A stretch of DNA of 64,000 bases from Cladophialophora immunda (Eukaryota; Ascomycota; Eurotiomycetes; Chaetothyriales; Herpotrichiellaceae): NCBI RefSeq assembly GCF_000835495.1, contig NW_015622546.1:3342955-3406954 (forward strand), given 5' to 3'. Below the pieces are notes generated by a model, which was not told the DNA's origin, did no database searches, and saw nothing but the letters and a program-made list of their open reading frames with translations. Position numbers and translations under genes: made by a program. This document shows positions 11,001-33,991 of this stretch, piece after piece (positions within the stretch are counted from its first letter, which is position 1; each line of letters starts with the position of its first letter).

Positions 11001-11278
11001 ACCGTGACAGCACTGGGCTATCTGATGCTGGCCAAGGCCAGCCCGAAGATCCGCTCCTCCCATTCGGCGGCGAAGTAGCCCTTGGGGCTCGACTGCGGCT
11101 TGCAACTTTAGGATCTACCCTTTCTGTCCTCTGCGGTCTTGAAAAGTTGAGCAGAGCTGTCGGGCCGACGGGGCAGCTCAGGCGACTGAAGGAGGGCGAC
11201 GTGGTGAACTATTTGAACGTCGAAGAGAGCATGGTACAATCGTATCCGGCGTCCTTGACAGTCAGATGGGAAGCATGA
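8021..11278 (+). CDS. Psi-producing oxygenase-like fatty acid dioxygenase (Ppo family), P450 Cys ligand missing
   Basis: Two exons (8021-10939, 10991-11278) encode 1,068 residues. The N-terminal animal-peroxidase/dioxygenase domain has DKTYLMERIVQL, NNNILWPHLGAA, the distal haem His in IIHDIFHTN (His218), the lipid-radical Tyr in YRWH (Tyr395) and the proximal His398. The C-terminal half is P450-like: an ExxR (REICR) is present, but the haem-thiolate loop reads LPFGGEVALGARL, so the cysteine is replaced by Ala1003. Family members oxidise linoleate to 8- or 10-hydroperoxides that control sexual versus asexual development. Loss of the Cys predicts a dioxygenase without hydroperoxide isomerase activity, as reported for PpoC-type (10R) enzymes. 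The ATG at 8021 starts MPLSLSKLKGM; an upstream first exon is possible. The gene faces TSC13. Confidence 0.9.
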
Positions 11279-12075
11279 AGAGGGTAGTACTGTAGGTCGA
11301 GACAGTGGTTGGAGATATGGCAATAATGAGCACGGGCCGGATGGTGTTCCTTTGGTCTTTGCAGCTTGTAGCTAAACTGGGCGCTCTCGGCGCCTATTTA
11401 GCCCCCCTCGTTCCCCCGGAAGACCCAGCCTGGTAGCCTGGTGAGCCGTGGGCGGATGCGGCTAGTACCTGAGGGGAAAAGGGCACGTCATTTCCCACTA
11501 GAGTCTCAAGGCCCAAGCGCGTCTAAAAGTCAAGTAAGTCGCCCGAACCATCTTCACTTGCCAGAAGTGCGGCAGTACCCAGCAGGCAGTGAAGTGCAGC
11601 ACAAAAGAATCGACGCCACACGAGAGACAAGTTTCAGTTTCTTCATCGCTCCATCACCTCCAGTTGAGGCCTGCTTTACTAGCAAAGCTCATTCTTCTGT
11701 TGCCATCTGTTGCAGCCTCACTTCCTGTACACTACTTTTACCTACTAATTCCGTCCCTGATTTCATCCTCAGACAGAATACGGAGCTGCGTCTGGGCGCA
11801 GGTGATCGCGGCCGCATAATTCGCAACGCCCTGTCTTCCCTTCAAAACTTCAAGCACTCTTTCGCTCCAAAACTCCCCTGCCGATTCAAATCGTCTATCT
11901 CATTCAGCGGAATCCCACGAATCCAATCTTCCTGTCCACATTGCTCTGCCAGCATATCCTGCCCGCCTCATTTTGTGACCCTGGTCTATCATCTAGTTAC
12001 TGCTTCTGGGAAGGCTGAACACAATTTCACTCCTCTAATGCAGCCTATGGTGCCTATCTACGGGGCCTAGTGAAG
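11279..12075. other. Intergenic region and long 5' leader of the HECT ligase gene
   Basis: Almost 800 bases precede the short first exon of the HECT gene. The pyrimidine-rich part from about 11620 to 12075 is probably a 5' untranslated leader. A 209-residue open frame from 11441 has no domain character and no good start, so I do not call it. Confidence 0.5.
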
Positions 12076-24372
<12,297 letters not shown>

Positions 24373-25163
24373 TCGGTCGGACTCGCTCGGTGTGATAACG
24401 GGAAGGCCAAAACGTGCCTGGCATGGGTTGTAATGGTGAACAGGGTTGGGCAGTGATATGCGAGGCATTTCTCCGGTGATTTCCTTTTCTAAGAGTGACC
24501 CTTGATGTCTACAGAGCACCATCATAAGACGTTGTGGGGGTCCGGGCTGGTGCAAATATGCGCGCAAAATTGACAGAGTACTATGGCGACCACAATGGAT
24601 GGATCAACATCGATTTCTACGGCGTGCCGGTGGTGATTTGGGCCTGAGCTGAGATGTGCAGATCTCAAGTTGCAGGTCGAGACCGTCACTGGACACCAAA
24701 TGCATAGATAGATCACTATTAGCTTAGCTGATAAAAACATCATGCCATGACTGCTGCGTGCTCGATCGACTACTCCGTAGATTTCCCTGAGATGGCGCCA
24801 GATATGAATAGCCTTCTCATTGTATCGCTGCCTGATGCTTCTATAGCGCAAAACCAAAGATTGCCTATCGTTTCTTCTGCTCCATGCGAGATATGCAACG
24901 GTTCCGGCACGATCTATTCTCCAGGCCGTTTCTCGCATCATCGTCCCGAGCTTGGTTGTTGCGAGGCTGGCCAATCGTCTTCTGCTAGGCCTAGCGCCTC
25001 TGCCAAGAAGCGACTTTTCCTCTTTTGGCCAGCCCACACTGCGAACTTCCACATTTTCGAGTTACAGATTGATTTGAGACATTGCGAGACCTCCGCTCCT
25101 CCCTCAAACCACTTTTTTCCTTATACTTGTTACAAGTCAAACTTCCCTTCCTCAACCGACAAA
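24373..25163. other. Intergenic region and ribosomal-protein promoter
   Basis: This region holds the 3' end of the HECT gene and the promoter of the eL8 gene. The last 100 bases are pyrimidine-rich (CCTCCGCTCCTCCCTC, CTTCCCTTCCTC), typical of fungal ribosomal-protein leaders. Open frames on both strands here look spurious. Confidence 0.5.
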
Positions 25164-26532
25164 ATGGTAAGCTGAACCGTCGTCTCTGTCTTCCTTCGCC
25201 ATACTACAATCTGCGCATCGATGGCCGCCCTCAGCGGATGGGGTGAAACCCGATGCGTAGCAATATTTTCCGCCAGAATTTGCCTGGGGACATCATGAGC
25301 GTGAGGAAGGATTCCACAGCCTGACCTCTTTACTGAGGGCTCAGTCAATGAATCATCCCGCTCACTTTGTCGCCTTGCTTGATTCTCGGTGATGACTCCG
25401 GCTGGAGAAGGAGAATCTCAGAATGCAGCTTGCCACTGCTCTGGGCGTCCCTTCTCCTTAGAGTTCAAAGAAAACTTTTGTGTCAGTGGGAGGATGTTTA
25501 CTGACGTTTTCTTTGCTCAATGACAGCCACCAAAGGGGAAGAAACCCGCGCCCGCGCCTTTTCCGCAAGGAAAGGCTGGTGCTACCAAGAAGGCTGCCAA
25601 GGTACGTCCCTGCTCTCTGTATTTTCTGCGAACCCTTCATTCTCTGCGAAATCAGTGGATGAGCTCTTTGGTAAGGGTGGGCTGAGCTAACTTGCTGACT
25701 CGCGGCGGTTTTAGAACCCTCTCCTCGAGAAGCGCCCTCGGAACTTTGGCATCGGTCAAGATGTCCAGCCCAAACGAAACCTGTCTCGCATGGTCAAGTA
25801 CGAACCCGCCCATTGATATCTCTACAGCCGGAACAGGTGGTCTGACACTTGGATAGATGGCCAGAGTACATCCGCCTGCAGCGGCAAAAGAAGATTTTGA
25901 ACATGCGCCTCAAGGTCCCTCCTGCGATCGCTCAGTTCCAGCACACTCTCGATCGAAACACCGCGGCGCAATGCTTCAAGTTGTTGAACAAGTACCGCCC
26001 TGAGACCAAGGCACAGAAGAAAGAGAGACTCCACCAGGAGGCGACTGCTGTGCAAGAGGGGAAGAAGAAGGAGGATGTGAGCAAGGTGAGCATCTTGGAC
26101 TCCGAAATTATCTGGATACTCATGCCACAATAGAAACCCTACACGGTCAAATACGGTCTCAACCACGTCGTCGGCCTCATCGAAGCCAAGAAGGCATCCC
26201 TCGTTCTGATCCCTAACGACGTCGACCCCATCGAACTCGTCGTCTTCCTCCCTGCTCTCTGCCGGAAGATGGGTGTCCCTTATGCCATCATCAAGGGAAA
26301 AGCCCGTCTTGGCACCGTGGTTCACAAGAAGACCGCTGCCGTGCTTGCTCTGACGGAAGTCAAGGGCGAGGACAAGTCGGAGTTGTCCAAATTGGTCAAC
26401 GCCATCAATGAGGGCTACACCAACAAGTACGAGGAGCATAGGAGACACTGGGGTGGTGGGATCATGGGTGTCAAGGCCGTCGCCAGGATGGATAAGAAGA
26501 GGAAGGCCATCGAGAGTGCCATCAAGATCTAA
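25164..26532 (+). CDS. RPL8: Large-subunit ribosomal protein eL8 (L8/L7a)
   Basis: Five exons (25164-25166, 25527-25601, 25715-25797, 25857-26085, 26134-26532) join to 262 residues, the normal length for eL8. The first exon is only the ATG codon, followed by a 360-base intron; the rest of each junction restores conserved sequence ([33 protein letters not shown] spans two of them). The L7Ae/eL8 RNA-binding core shows [37 protein letters not shown] and [12 protein letters not shown]. It binds 25S rRNA in the 60S subunit and is expected to be highly expressed; codon use agrees, with most third positions C or G. Intron sites are canonical, including GTAAGC, GTACGT and GTGAGC donors. Confidence 0.97.
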
Positions 26533-26918
26533 GCCACCCGCTCCCCTTTCGCCCCTCCTGTTCTTCCGGGACCTCCTGGGAGAAAGAACCCAAGGTGCAA
26601 CTTCTGAGACAAATGGCTTTCGATTTGCTCATGTCGTGTCATGGGATGCGTGCTGAATGTTGAGGAGGAGAACGGTCATTGAACGTTGGCCGGGTACCTG
26701 TCGACGAAGAGAGAGATTGACGCCCGGGACCGAAGCTATGGTCCGCTAAACAAACTGTTGCCTTGCGGTTGTCATTGCCGGACTGATGGAAGGAGCCGGG
26801 GTCAAAGGCAGCGGCCATCGAACTCCCCCGGGTCTGCGCGCAAGCAAGCACTTACATACCCATCTCGTTGTGTGTGAGCTACGTGTCCCGGGCCTTCGTG
26901 GTCGTGATGATGGTTCGC

Positions 26919-26949
<31 letters not shown>

Positions 26950-27684
26950 CTACCGGCACAAAAGCGGCTCTTTTGAGACGAAGTAAAAATAAAATTGATC
27001 CATGCCAACAACACTATGTTACCTCCAACCACGGCAAGCCTTTCTTTCGTGCCTCGTGCAACTCCCTTCGAACGTCGCGATTCTCTGGTACAGGGAGCTT
27101 CCTGTTGCCACCCATGTGCCCTCTTCCCATTTCAATCGGTTTCGTAGTCCATTTACGTAGGACCGTGGTCGTCCTCCCCCCACGGGCGGCAGGTAGGCTT
27201 GAGCAGTCCACGAGTAGGCGGCACTCCAAAGCCCTGGATGAGTCTACGGGCCAGACAGGACATGTCAAAGTCTGAGGGCACAGTCTCCCTGGGTATCAAT
27301 TGATTCTAACTTGGCTCGGCCGTTCCTGGGAAAGGTCCATTACAACGCCAATCGACTCTATCTCCAACTCCTCCCAATTTGGAAAGCTCCAGTGGAAACA
27401 ACTGAACGAACCCTTTGGTCGTCGATGCCAGGGACAAGACCACAAAGAATACGCGGCCGTCCGACGAAGGCAGTGAGTGATGAACTGCGCACTGTACATT
27501 AAACAAACCAACTTTCCAAAGTCTCCTCCGCCACGTGTGTGCCATGCCCTGTCTTGAGCACAGTATGACACCCCAAAAAGTCCCAAGGAAAATAAGTAAC
27601 AGAATTGCTCGCTTGCTCCATCATCGGTACAGTGCTCCTAATCAGCTAAGTCGAATCGCTTTCCGTTACCCATGATAGCTCCGA
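26533..27684. other. Convergent intergenic region, about 1.15 kb
   Basis: This lies between the ends of eL8 (plus) and the Alp14-type gene (minus). Only short, domain-free frames occur. It contains the hexanucleotide array at 26919-26948. Nothing else is supported. Confidence 0.5.
26919..26948. repeat. Hexanucleotide microsatellite (GTCAAG)5
   Basis: Five perfect tandem copies of GTCAAG lie in the convergent intergenic region, about 390 bases after the eL8 stop. Confidence 0.95.
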
Positions 27685-30627
27685 TTAATGCCGCGACAAG
27701 CCCTGCCGTGCCTGAAGCAATCCATGTCAGTTACAGACACACACGCCCATCGAGTTTGGGGGGACAAGGGGGCGACTTACCTTCATTGCTTCAATCCTCG
27801 CTTTCAACTGGCTCGTCACTTCTGCCGCCCGCTTCCAATTCTCTTCCGGCCTGCTCCCTGACTCCCTAGGTCCTGCTCCTGCAGACAGACCAGAGTCACT
27901 AGCCTCTCTGCTCATGGAGTATGCAGGTGTATGTCCAGATCGCTGTGGACTAGTCCTCCCACTAGCCCCATTAGATGCCATAGGCGGACTGATTTTTCTC
28001 CTCGTTGCACCTAGAGGGTCAATCCCGAGCCCATTGTTTTCTTTCTCCTCACTAGGACTGAGGTCGAGCCGATTACCATGGGACGTGTATCCGCTCTGCG
28101 GTCTGGGTTTTGCGCTGCTGGCCTGCGATTGTGCCCGTCCACTCTGCGTGCTTGCTGAGCTTCCGGTGCGATGCAATGCTGTGCTGGTAGGCCGCGATGC
28201 ATGAACATTTCCGTTCGTAGGGTATCGACTGCTCAAGGAAGGGTCTTCGTATATGCCCCCTGCTCCACCTTCACTGCCAAAGGTCGAGGTTTCATCCAAT
28301 GCTCGGCCACGAATCATATCCTCTCGTTCTCGACCAATACTCTCACGCCCGAGTCGCGACACTTCTCGCTTGTAACGCTCGCTTTCTTTCCTAACACTCT
28401 CGACCTCTGCTTTCAAGACATCGCATTCACCTCTCGCCCGGACTAGTTGTGTCTCCTTGGCTTTTATCTGCAGAACATCGCGTGTATGATCTTCGATCAG
28501 CTGTGCATTCTGGTTCTGAAGCTCTGATATTTCTGCGGTGAGTTTGGCATTGCTGCTTCGAAGACTGTCGGTCAAGGCTGTGAGTCGTTCTTTCTCCGCG
28601 CGTAATTCCTCCAGCTCTGCTCGCTCCACCACCGAAAGCGCATTTGATGGTGGTGCTGTCGATGGAGGCGATAGTGGAGCAGCGACAGCCGGTCTAGACA
28701 AAGGTCGGCCAGCAAGTCCGCCTCGACCCATGCCAAACTTAGATGGAGACGGCACTACTACTGCTGCCTCTTCGTCGCCGTCTGTGCTCGCTGGTGGTGA
28801 GATGACTCGCCGCTGGGGGCTTCCAACACCCACCGAAAGACCGCCAGGGGCAGGTTTCTTGAGCCCGCCGAGCTTCAGACCAGCGGGCTGCGCTAGGCCC
28901 GGTCGAGCCAGTCCGCCTGGTTTGGGAAGAGCTTTCCCTGTAGATTTGGGTTGTAGAGGCGTGGGTTCCTCGACGGGAGCAGGTGTGGCTACTGGTGCTG
29001 GCTTCTTTGCCCCGGGTGCAGGTTTCTTCGAACCTCCCACAACTTTCCTGCCAACGGCAGAGGTCGCTTTAGCGGGAGCTGGAGCAGGCTTTGGCTTCTC
29101 TTTCGCTTTGACTTCGGCAGCATCGAAGTACTCCTTAATCTTAGATTTTCGAATGTCGTCCAATCCATCTAGATAAGGGTTCATTGCACGCTCACCAATG
29201 ATTTTCATGAGTGTCCCCAGAATTTCAGCACCGCCGGATCTGATATTTTCGGTTGACTCGGTCAAGAGCTTCGTAGCTGCGTCGGCGATGCGTTTTTGCT
29301 CCTCTTTGGAAGGCACGTCTCGGGTAGTCCGCAGGCATCTGACAAGGAATTTTATTGTTTCCGCCTTGACATTGGGGTTTTTGTTGGGCAAGAAGCCCAA
29401 AGTCTCCTCGAGGCATTCGCTGAGAGATGTTGCAGCAAAAACGGCGTCCAGTGCAGCTCCTAGAGCGTCCGCAACGGACTGCTTCTTTTCTTTGAACCTC
29501 TCCATCATTGGCGACATGATTGTAGATCTGTATTTGGCAAAGGGCTTCCTAAGACCCAATGCCAACTTCTCAACGCAGTTGGCGGCCACTGTCACCACAG
29601 CAATATTGGCGTCCTTCATACACTTTGCGAAGACACGAACTACATCGTCGAATGGTGCCTCTTTTATCTTGGGGTGGTTCAGAATGTTGAAGAGTGCATC
29701 AAGAGCATCTTTGCGTTCTTTCCACTTTGTCGAGCCGACCATTTCGTGGAAATCTGAGGGGATCTTCGAATAGACCTCAACGGGTTCGGCAAAGTCAAAG
29801 GCATTCATTTCGGCTTCCTCTTCTCCCTCTTCAGCCGCTTCCCCGTATTCATCGTCCGCACCGCTGGCTGCTGGAGGCGCTGTTGCTAATGCGGCTTGCT
29901 GTGATCTCGTTAGGCGTTCCTGCTTGGGCGGCGGCTCTTCTTTCACTTTCTCAAACAGCTTTTCCAGGTCTTGTTGCTGTACTGGCTTCAGTTCGCTCCA
30001 GAATATGACCTTGATCGCCTCCTTGAGCCATCTATACAATTCGACGGCGAGATTTTGCGCTTCGGCTCTGACATTCTTATCCGCGTGACCGAAGACCTTG
30101 GGTAAAGCCTTTAGGACAGCTTTGGGTTCGACGATCTTAACACCGAAGTTGTGGAAAATAGAGGTGATTGCATTAAGTGTCGCTGCGATGATCTTGGGTT
30201 GCTTGTGAGAGAGGGCAGGCAACAGTTCTTCGATCACTGGGTCGGATTTGTCAAGCTCGATATAGAGCAGTATAGCCTCTAGAGCACTGGCTTTAGCTTG
30301 AGGTCTCGTTGAAGACAATCCCTTCTCGTAGAGGGGCTGCAGTGTGTAGTTCCGGGATTTGATGGCAGCCTGTTGACCACCATATTTGAGAAATGCGCAC
30401 AATGCAGCCAGCCCTTCTTGCTGTGCAGCAACATTGGAATCGCCAGCAGCCGACTTCCAGAGACCCGGGTCTTGTAAAAATGGTCGAAAGGCGGGGTCCG
30501 ACTCGTCGGGCGAGAGTTCAAACACTTTGGCGGCGGCCTCATATCCTCCCTTGCGGGCCTTCCAATTCTTGTGCACGAATCTATCGACCAACGGCAGTTG
30601 TGAGAAGTCTTCCTCTTGGTCAGCCAT
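27685..30627 (-). CDS. XMAP215/Dis1/Alp14 family microtubule polymerase
   Basis: Two exons (30627-27781 and 27711-27685) give 957 residues. The last eight residues (ARQGLSRH) come from a tiny second exon after an intron with a GTAAGT donor, CTGAC branch and CAG acceptor; reading through would add an unrelated tail. Two TOG domains occupy about residues 1-230 (start MADQEEDFSQLPLVDRFVHK) and 290-510. A basic, Pro/Ala/Lys/Gly-rich linker follows (about 520-680), then a coiled coil near 690-790. This two-TOG layout with a coiled-coil dimer is that of fungal Stu2, Alp14 and AlpA, which bind tubulin and speed growth at microtubule plus ends and spindle poles. The start at 30627 is the first Met that opens the TOG sequence. 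The gene is head-to-head with LIS1. Confidence 0.92.
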
Positions 30628-31421
30628 CGTGGTAGGGGAGAAGATCCGTAACCGAGAGAAGAAATTGACGGAAGGTTTCTTTCTCCTGGGACGCGCAAAC
30701 GGGCTATCGGAGAACATTAGTCAAGCGCGTCCATAGGAAGTCAACGGGAGCATATGATTCAGGAACATCGTGACTTGGTTCGACAGGGACTCACCTGTTG
30801 TTATTGTTGTTTTGGCGTCATGCGGTCGGTAGTCTTCAAACGACGATGCAGTCGCGACCGCAGTCTGAGGCCTTTCGCAAGTGCCCACCACAAGTCTCGA
30901 GGGGTATGCGACGCGTCGATGGCTTGTTCGGAGTGGTGTTGCTGGCAAAGACTCAGTGAAATCAATTATATGCCAGATATCGCGGGCATGAAAAGTGTCA
31001 TGCGGGAAAACTATTGCGGTGGTGTTGGAGATGCAGATGGGGTGAAGTTTGCGACATAAACATTGGCTTGTGCCTATGACAACAAGAACGACCAAGTCGG
31101 TCTCCCTGCACATTTTCTCATTCACTATCCTTCAACTGCCATCTGTGTCGGAAGCCCATCCTCTGGTTTATACTACCACGTCTTTGCCCTCGAATGCTTC
31201 ATTTCTTTACTCTACTCCGTGCTAGCATCACCACAGAAGCGGTCGACTGCAGCTGTGGTAGACGGTCAATCGCTTCCAGCAGTACGGCAGATCAACACCC
31301 ACAATTCTTGATGAAATCTGCGGACCAAGTATTCCGTTGAAGATCCTGTACTGGTCACCGCATGAGCATCTAGAGTATTGGAAACGTCCGACAAGGGCCC
31401 CCGAGCCCAAATAATTCAGCA
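30628..31421. promoter_or_regulatory. Shared divergent promoter of the Alp14-type and LIS1 genes
   Basis: The 794 bases between the two ATGs carry both promoters. Short open frames on either strand have no domain character. I cannot name specific factor sites. Confidence 0.5.
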
Positions 31422-32851
31422 ATGAGCCAACTGCTAACCTCTCGTCAAGCGGAGGAACTGTAAGGTCTCGTGCTATCATTTTTCCCAGCTTTGAGACTGA
31501 CGCTGCTCTTCCTAGACACAAGTCGATGGTCGCGTATTTGCTCTCGATTGGCATGACTGAAAGTGCAAATACCTTGCGACGTGAAGCGAATTTGGCCGAC
31601 ACCTTTGACGACGTGACCGCAAAAAAGTACGAAACCCTGCTGGAAAAGAAGTGGACTTCGGTTGTCCGCCTACAGAAGAAGATCATGGATCTCGAAGCCA
31701 AGAATGTCGCTCTTCAACAAGAGATTGAGACTGCTACACCGCTCTCCTCCAACAGAAAAATCGACCCCCAGACGTGGTTGCCCAGAGCCCCCGCCCGACA
31801 CACCCTACAAGGTCACCGGGATCCTGTTACCGCCGTCGCATTCCATCCAATCTTCTCCTCACTCGCTTCTGCTTCGGATGACTCCACGATCAAGATCTGG
31901 GACTGGGAGCTAGGGGAGCTCGAAAGGACACTAAAAGGTCATACGAAGGCAGTGCTGGATGTCGACTTTGGTGGTCCAAGAGGAGGCACTCTTCTGGCCA
32001 GTTGTAGCAGCGACCTCACTATTCGGCTGTGGGATCCCAGCGACGAATACAAGAATATCCGGACGCTACCAGGTCACGACCATTCTATCTCTTCTATTCG
32101 CTTTATTCCTTCGGGTGCTGCTGGCGCCCCCCTATCTGGGAACACCTTGGTATCTGCATCAAGAGACAAAACACTTCGGATCTGGGATGTCACAACTGGA
32201 TATTGCCTCAAAACATTAAAGGGGCACACAGATTGGGTTCGGGCAGTGGTCCCTTCGATCGATGGTAGATGGCTGCTAAGTGCTGGGAACGACCAAATAC
32301 CACGGCTCTGGGATGCAAGCTCGGGCGAAGTCAAAATCACCTTCTTAGGCCACGAACACGTGGTGGAGTGTGTTGCCTTTGCTCCGAGCTCGTCCTACGC
32401 CCATCTCTCCAGCATTGCAGGTTACAAGAAACCGCCTCCGGCTAGCAGTAGCGGAGAGTTTCTCGCAACGGGAGGAAGAGACAAAATCATCAAAATCTGG
32501 GACAATCGAGGAACATGCCACAAGACATTGGTGGGGCATGATAATTGGGTACGGGGACTGGTCTTCCACCCTGCTGGCCGGTATTTGATTTCAATATCTG
32601 ACGACAAAACCATCCGATGCTGGGATCTATCTCAAGAGTGTAAATGTGTCAAGGTTCTGGATGATGCCCACCAGCACTTTATCACCAGTATCCGGTGGGC
32701 ACCCGATATTCCAACCCAACCAAGCGTGAACGGGGAGACGAATGGCGCAGGCACTTCTGTCAAGAAGGAGGACAGCGGCGGAGGGGGCAAGATTCGCTGT
32801 GTCATCGCCACGGGCTGCGTCGATTGGAATGTCCGAGTCTTTGCTGGGTGA
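31422..32851 (+). CDS. PAC1: LIS1/NudF/Pac1 dynein regulator
   Basis: Two exons (31422-31459, 31516-32851) encode 457 residues, the usual length. The start [26 protein letters not shown] is a LisH dimerisation motif and spans the intron joint. A coiled coil (about 60-87, [18 protein letters not shown]) follows, then seven WD40 repeats from [17 protein letters not shown] to [12 protein letters not shown]. Pac1/NudF binds dynein together with NudE/Ndl1 and is needed for nuclear migration along microtubules. A Ser/Gly-rich insert is seen in the last repeat ([20 protein letters not shown]), common in filamentous fungi. The intron sits inside the LisH motif with a GTAAGG donor. Confidence 0.96.
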
Positions 32852-33991
32852 ACAAGAGCGTCGGGATGAAGAGAGGGAGTTTTCGAATTGCTTGGGAACC
32901 GTCTGGCAGGAACGCCTCGTGGGAGCATTGGATGGTAGAACAAAATGATGAATAGGACGAGTGTACGAGTACGAGTCACGAAATATATGAAACACAGCCG
33001 CTTCACGTCCAAGATCGCAGGGAAGTGCGTTTCACCTCCAATGAGACAACTCCACCACTTGTCCACATTCCTGCTTGTGGACGCAGACTGTTCTCATGTT
33101 CGAGCGTAATCTTGTACCATAATTACCAGGATGAAGGTCGCCACGACGGCCCAGGTCCCTCCGACGAAATTTGCTTCCCGTTCCGTCGGATTGGGGGAGA
33201 GTGCCGCATGGGCTTTTTTCGCTACAAACCATCCAATTCAACCAGCTCAACCCATCAAACGACGGTCACGTTTTGACGAACAGAGTCCATCACTATCATC
33301 AAGCCCTACTCGCATCCTTCTGCCTGTGCCTATATCCATTGCCTCCGGGCCAGGAGGGAATTGAACATCACGCCATTCAGGCTGTGTTCGCTGTCTCAAA
33401 GCTCAATTTCAACTGACTGACAGCTTCACAGTTCTTCGCGGTCTCCAGGGCAGTACCCGCGGGCATTCCAGCCGATTGCGAAACAGGCCGGCTGAGAATT
33501 TGCCTCCCTCCTCACTCAGAGCAGTCCTAGCACCTAAAGCACCGATCAAACATGAGCTGTGCAACGGGCAGTTGAACACCCAGCCTTCCCACGTTCCAAA
33601 GAGCTCCAGATGCTCCACCCTTACGACAGCAGCAATGAACTCATTCTTTGTCTTCTCTACATTCCACTGCTTATTGTTTCGGGTGCACGGTGATTGGCAC
33701 CGCATTTTCCCGTGTTGCGTTCGCCTGGGAACAAAGCAAACCAAGACAACCTATCCTGTCGCCAGCCTCGCATGTTCGCTCATCGCTCATCGCCATGGCT
33801 ACTGACGATGCATCCCGTCAGATACTCAATACACAGAGACAAAGAACCACGAAAGAAGGTGAGGCGAGGATGGCAAGCGCTCTCTTTGATGCTCTACAAA
33901 GAGCTATGGCTCTCCCCATCAGCCATTCGCTCACTTCCCCCTTGAGAAGAGTTTGGATGGCCAGAGTACAAAGAATTCCTTTCTGTGCGCT
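32852..33991. other. Intergenic region, about 1.1 kb
   Basis: This holds the LIS1 3' end and the promoter and leader of the HMG-box gene. An ATG at 33794 opens a 66-codon frame that ends before the called start; it could be an upstream ORF or a missed first exon. Nothing else is supported. Confidence 0.45.

Noticed and set aside
11441..12070. 209-residue plus-strand frame before the HECT ligase
   Set aside because: Low-complexity, no domain, and it lies in a pyrimidine-rich probable leader; no splice link to the downstream exon improves it.
25389..25503. Possible box C/D snoRNA in the eL8 intron (GTGATGA at 25389, CTGA near 25500)
   Set aside because: The flanking bases do not form a terminal stem, and the spacing is longer than usual; chance occurrence is likely.
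33957..33972. A 15-base match (GATGGCCAGAGTACA) between the HMG leader and the eL8 gene
   Set aside because: No homology extends beyond the match, so it looks like coincidence rather than a duplicated element.
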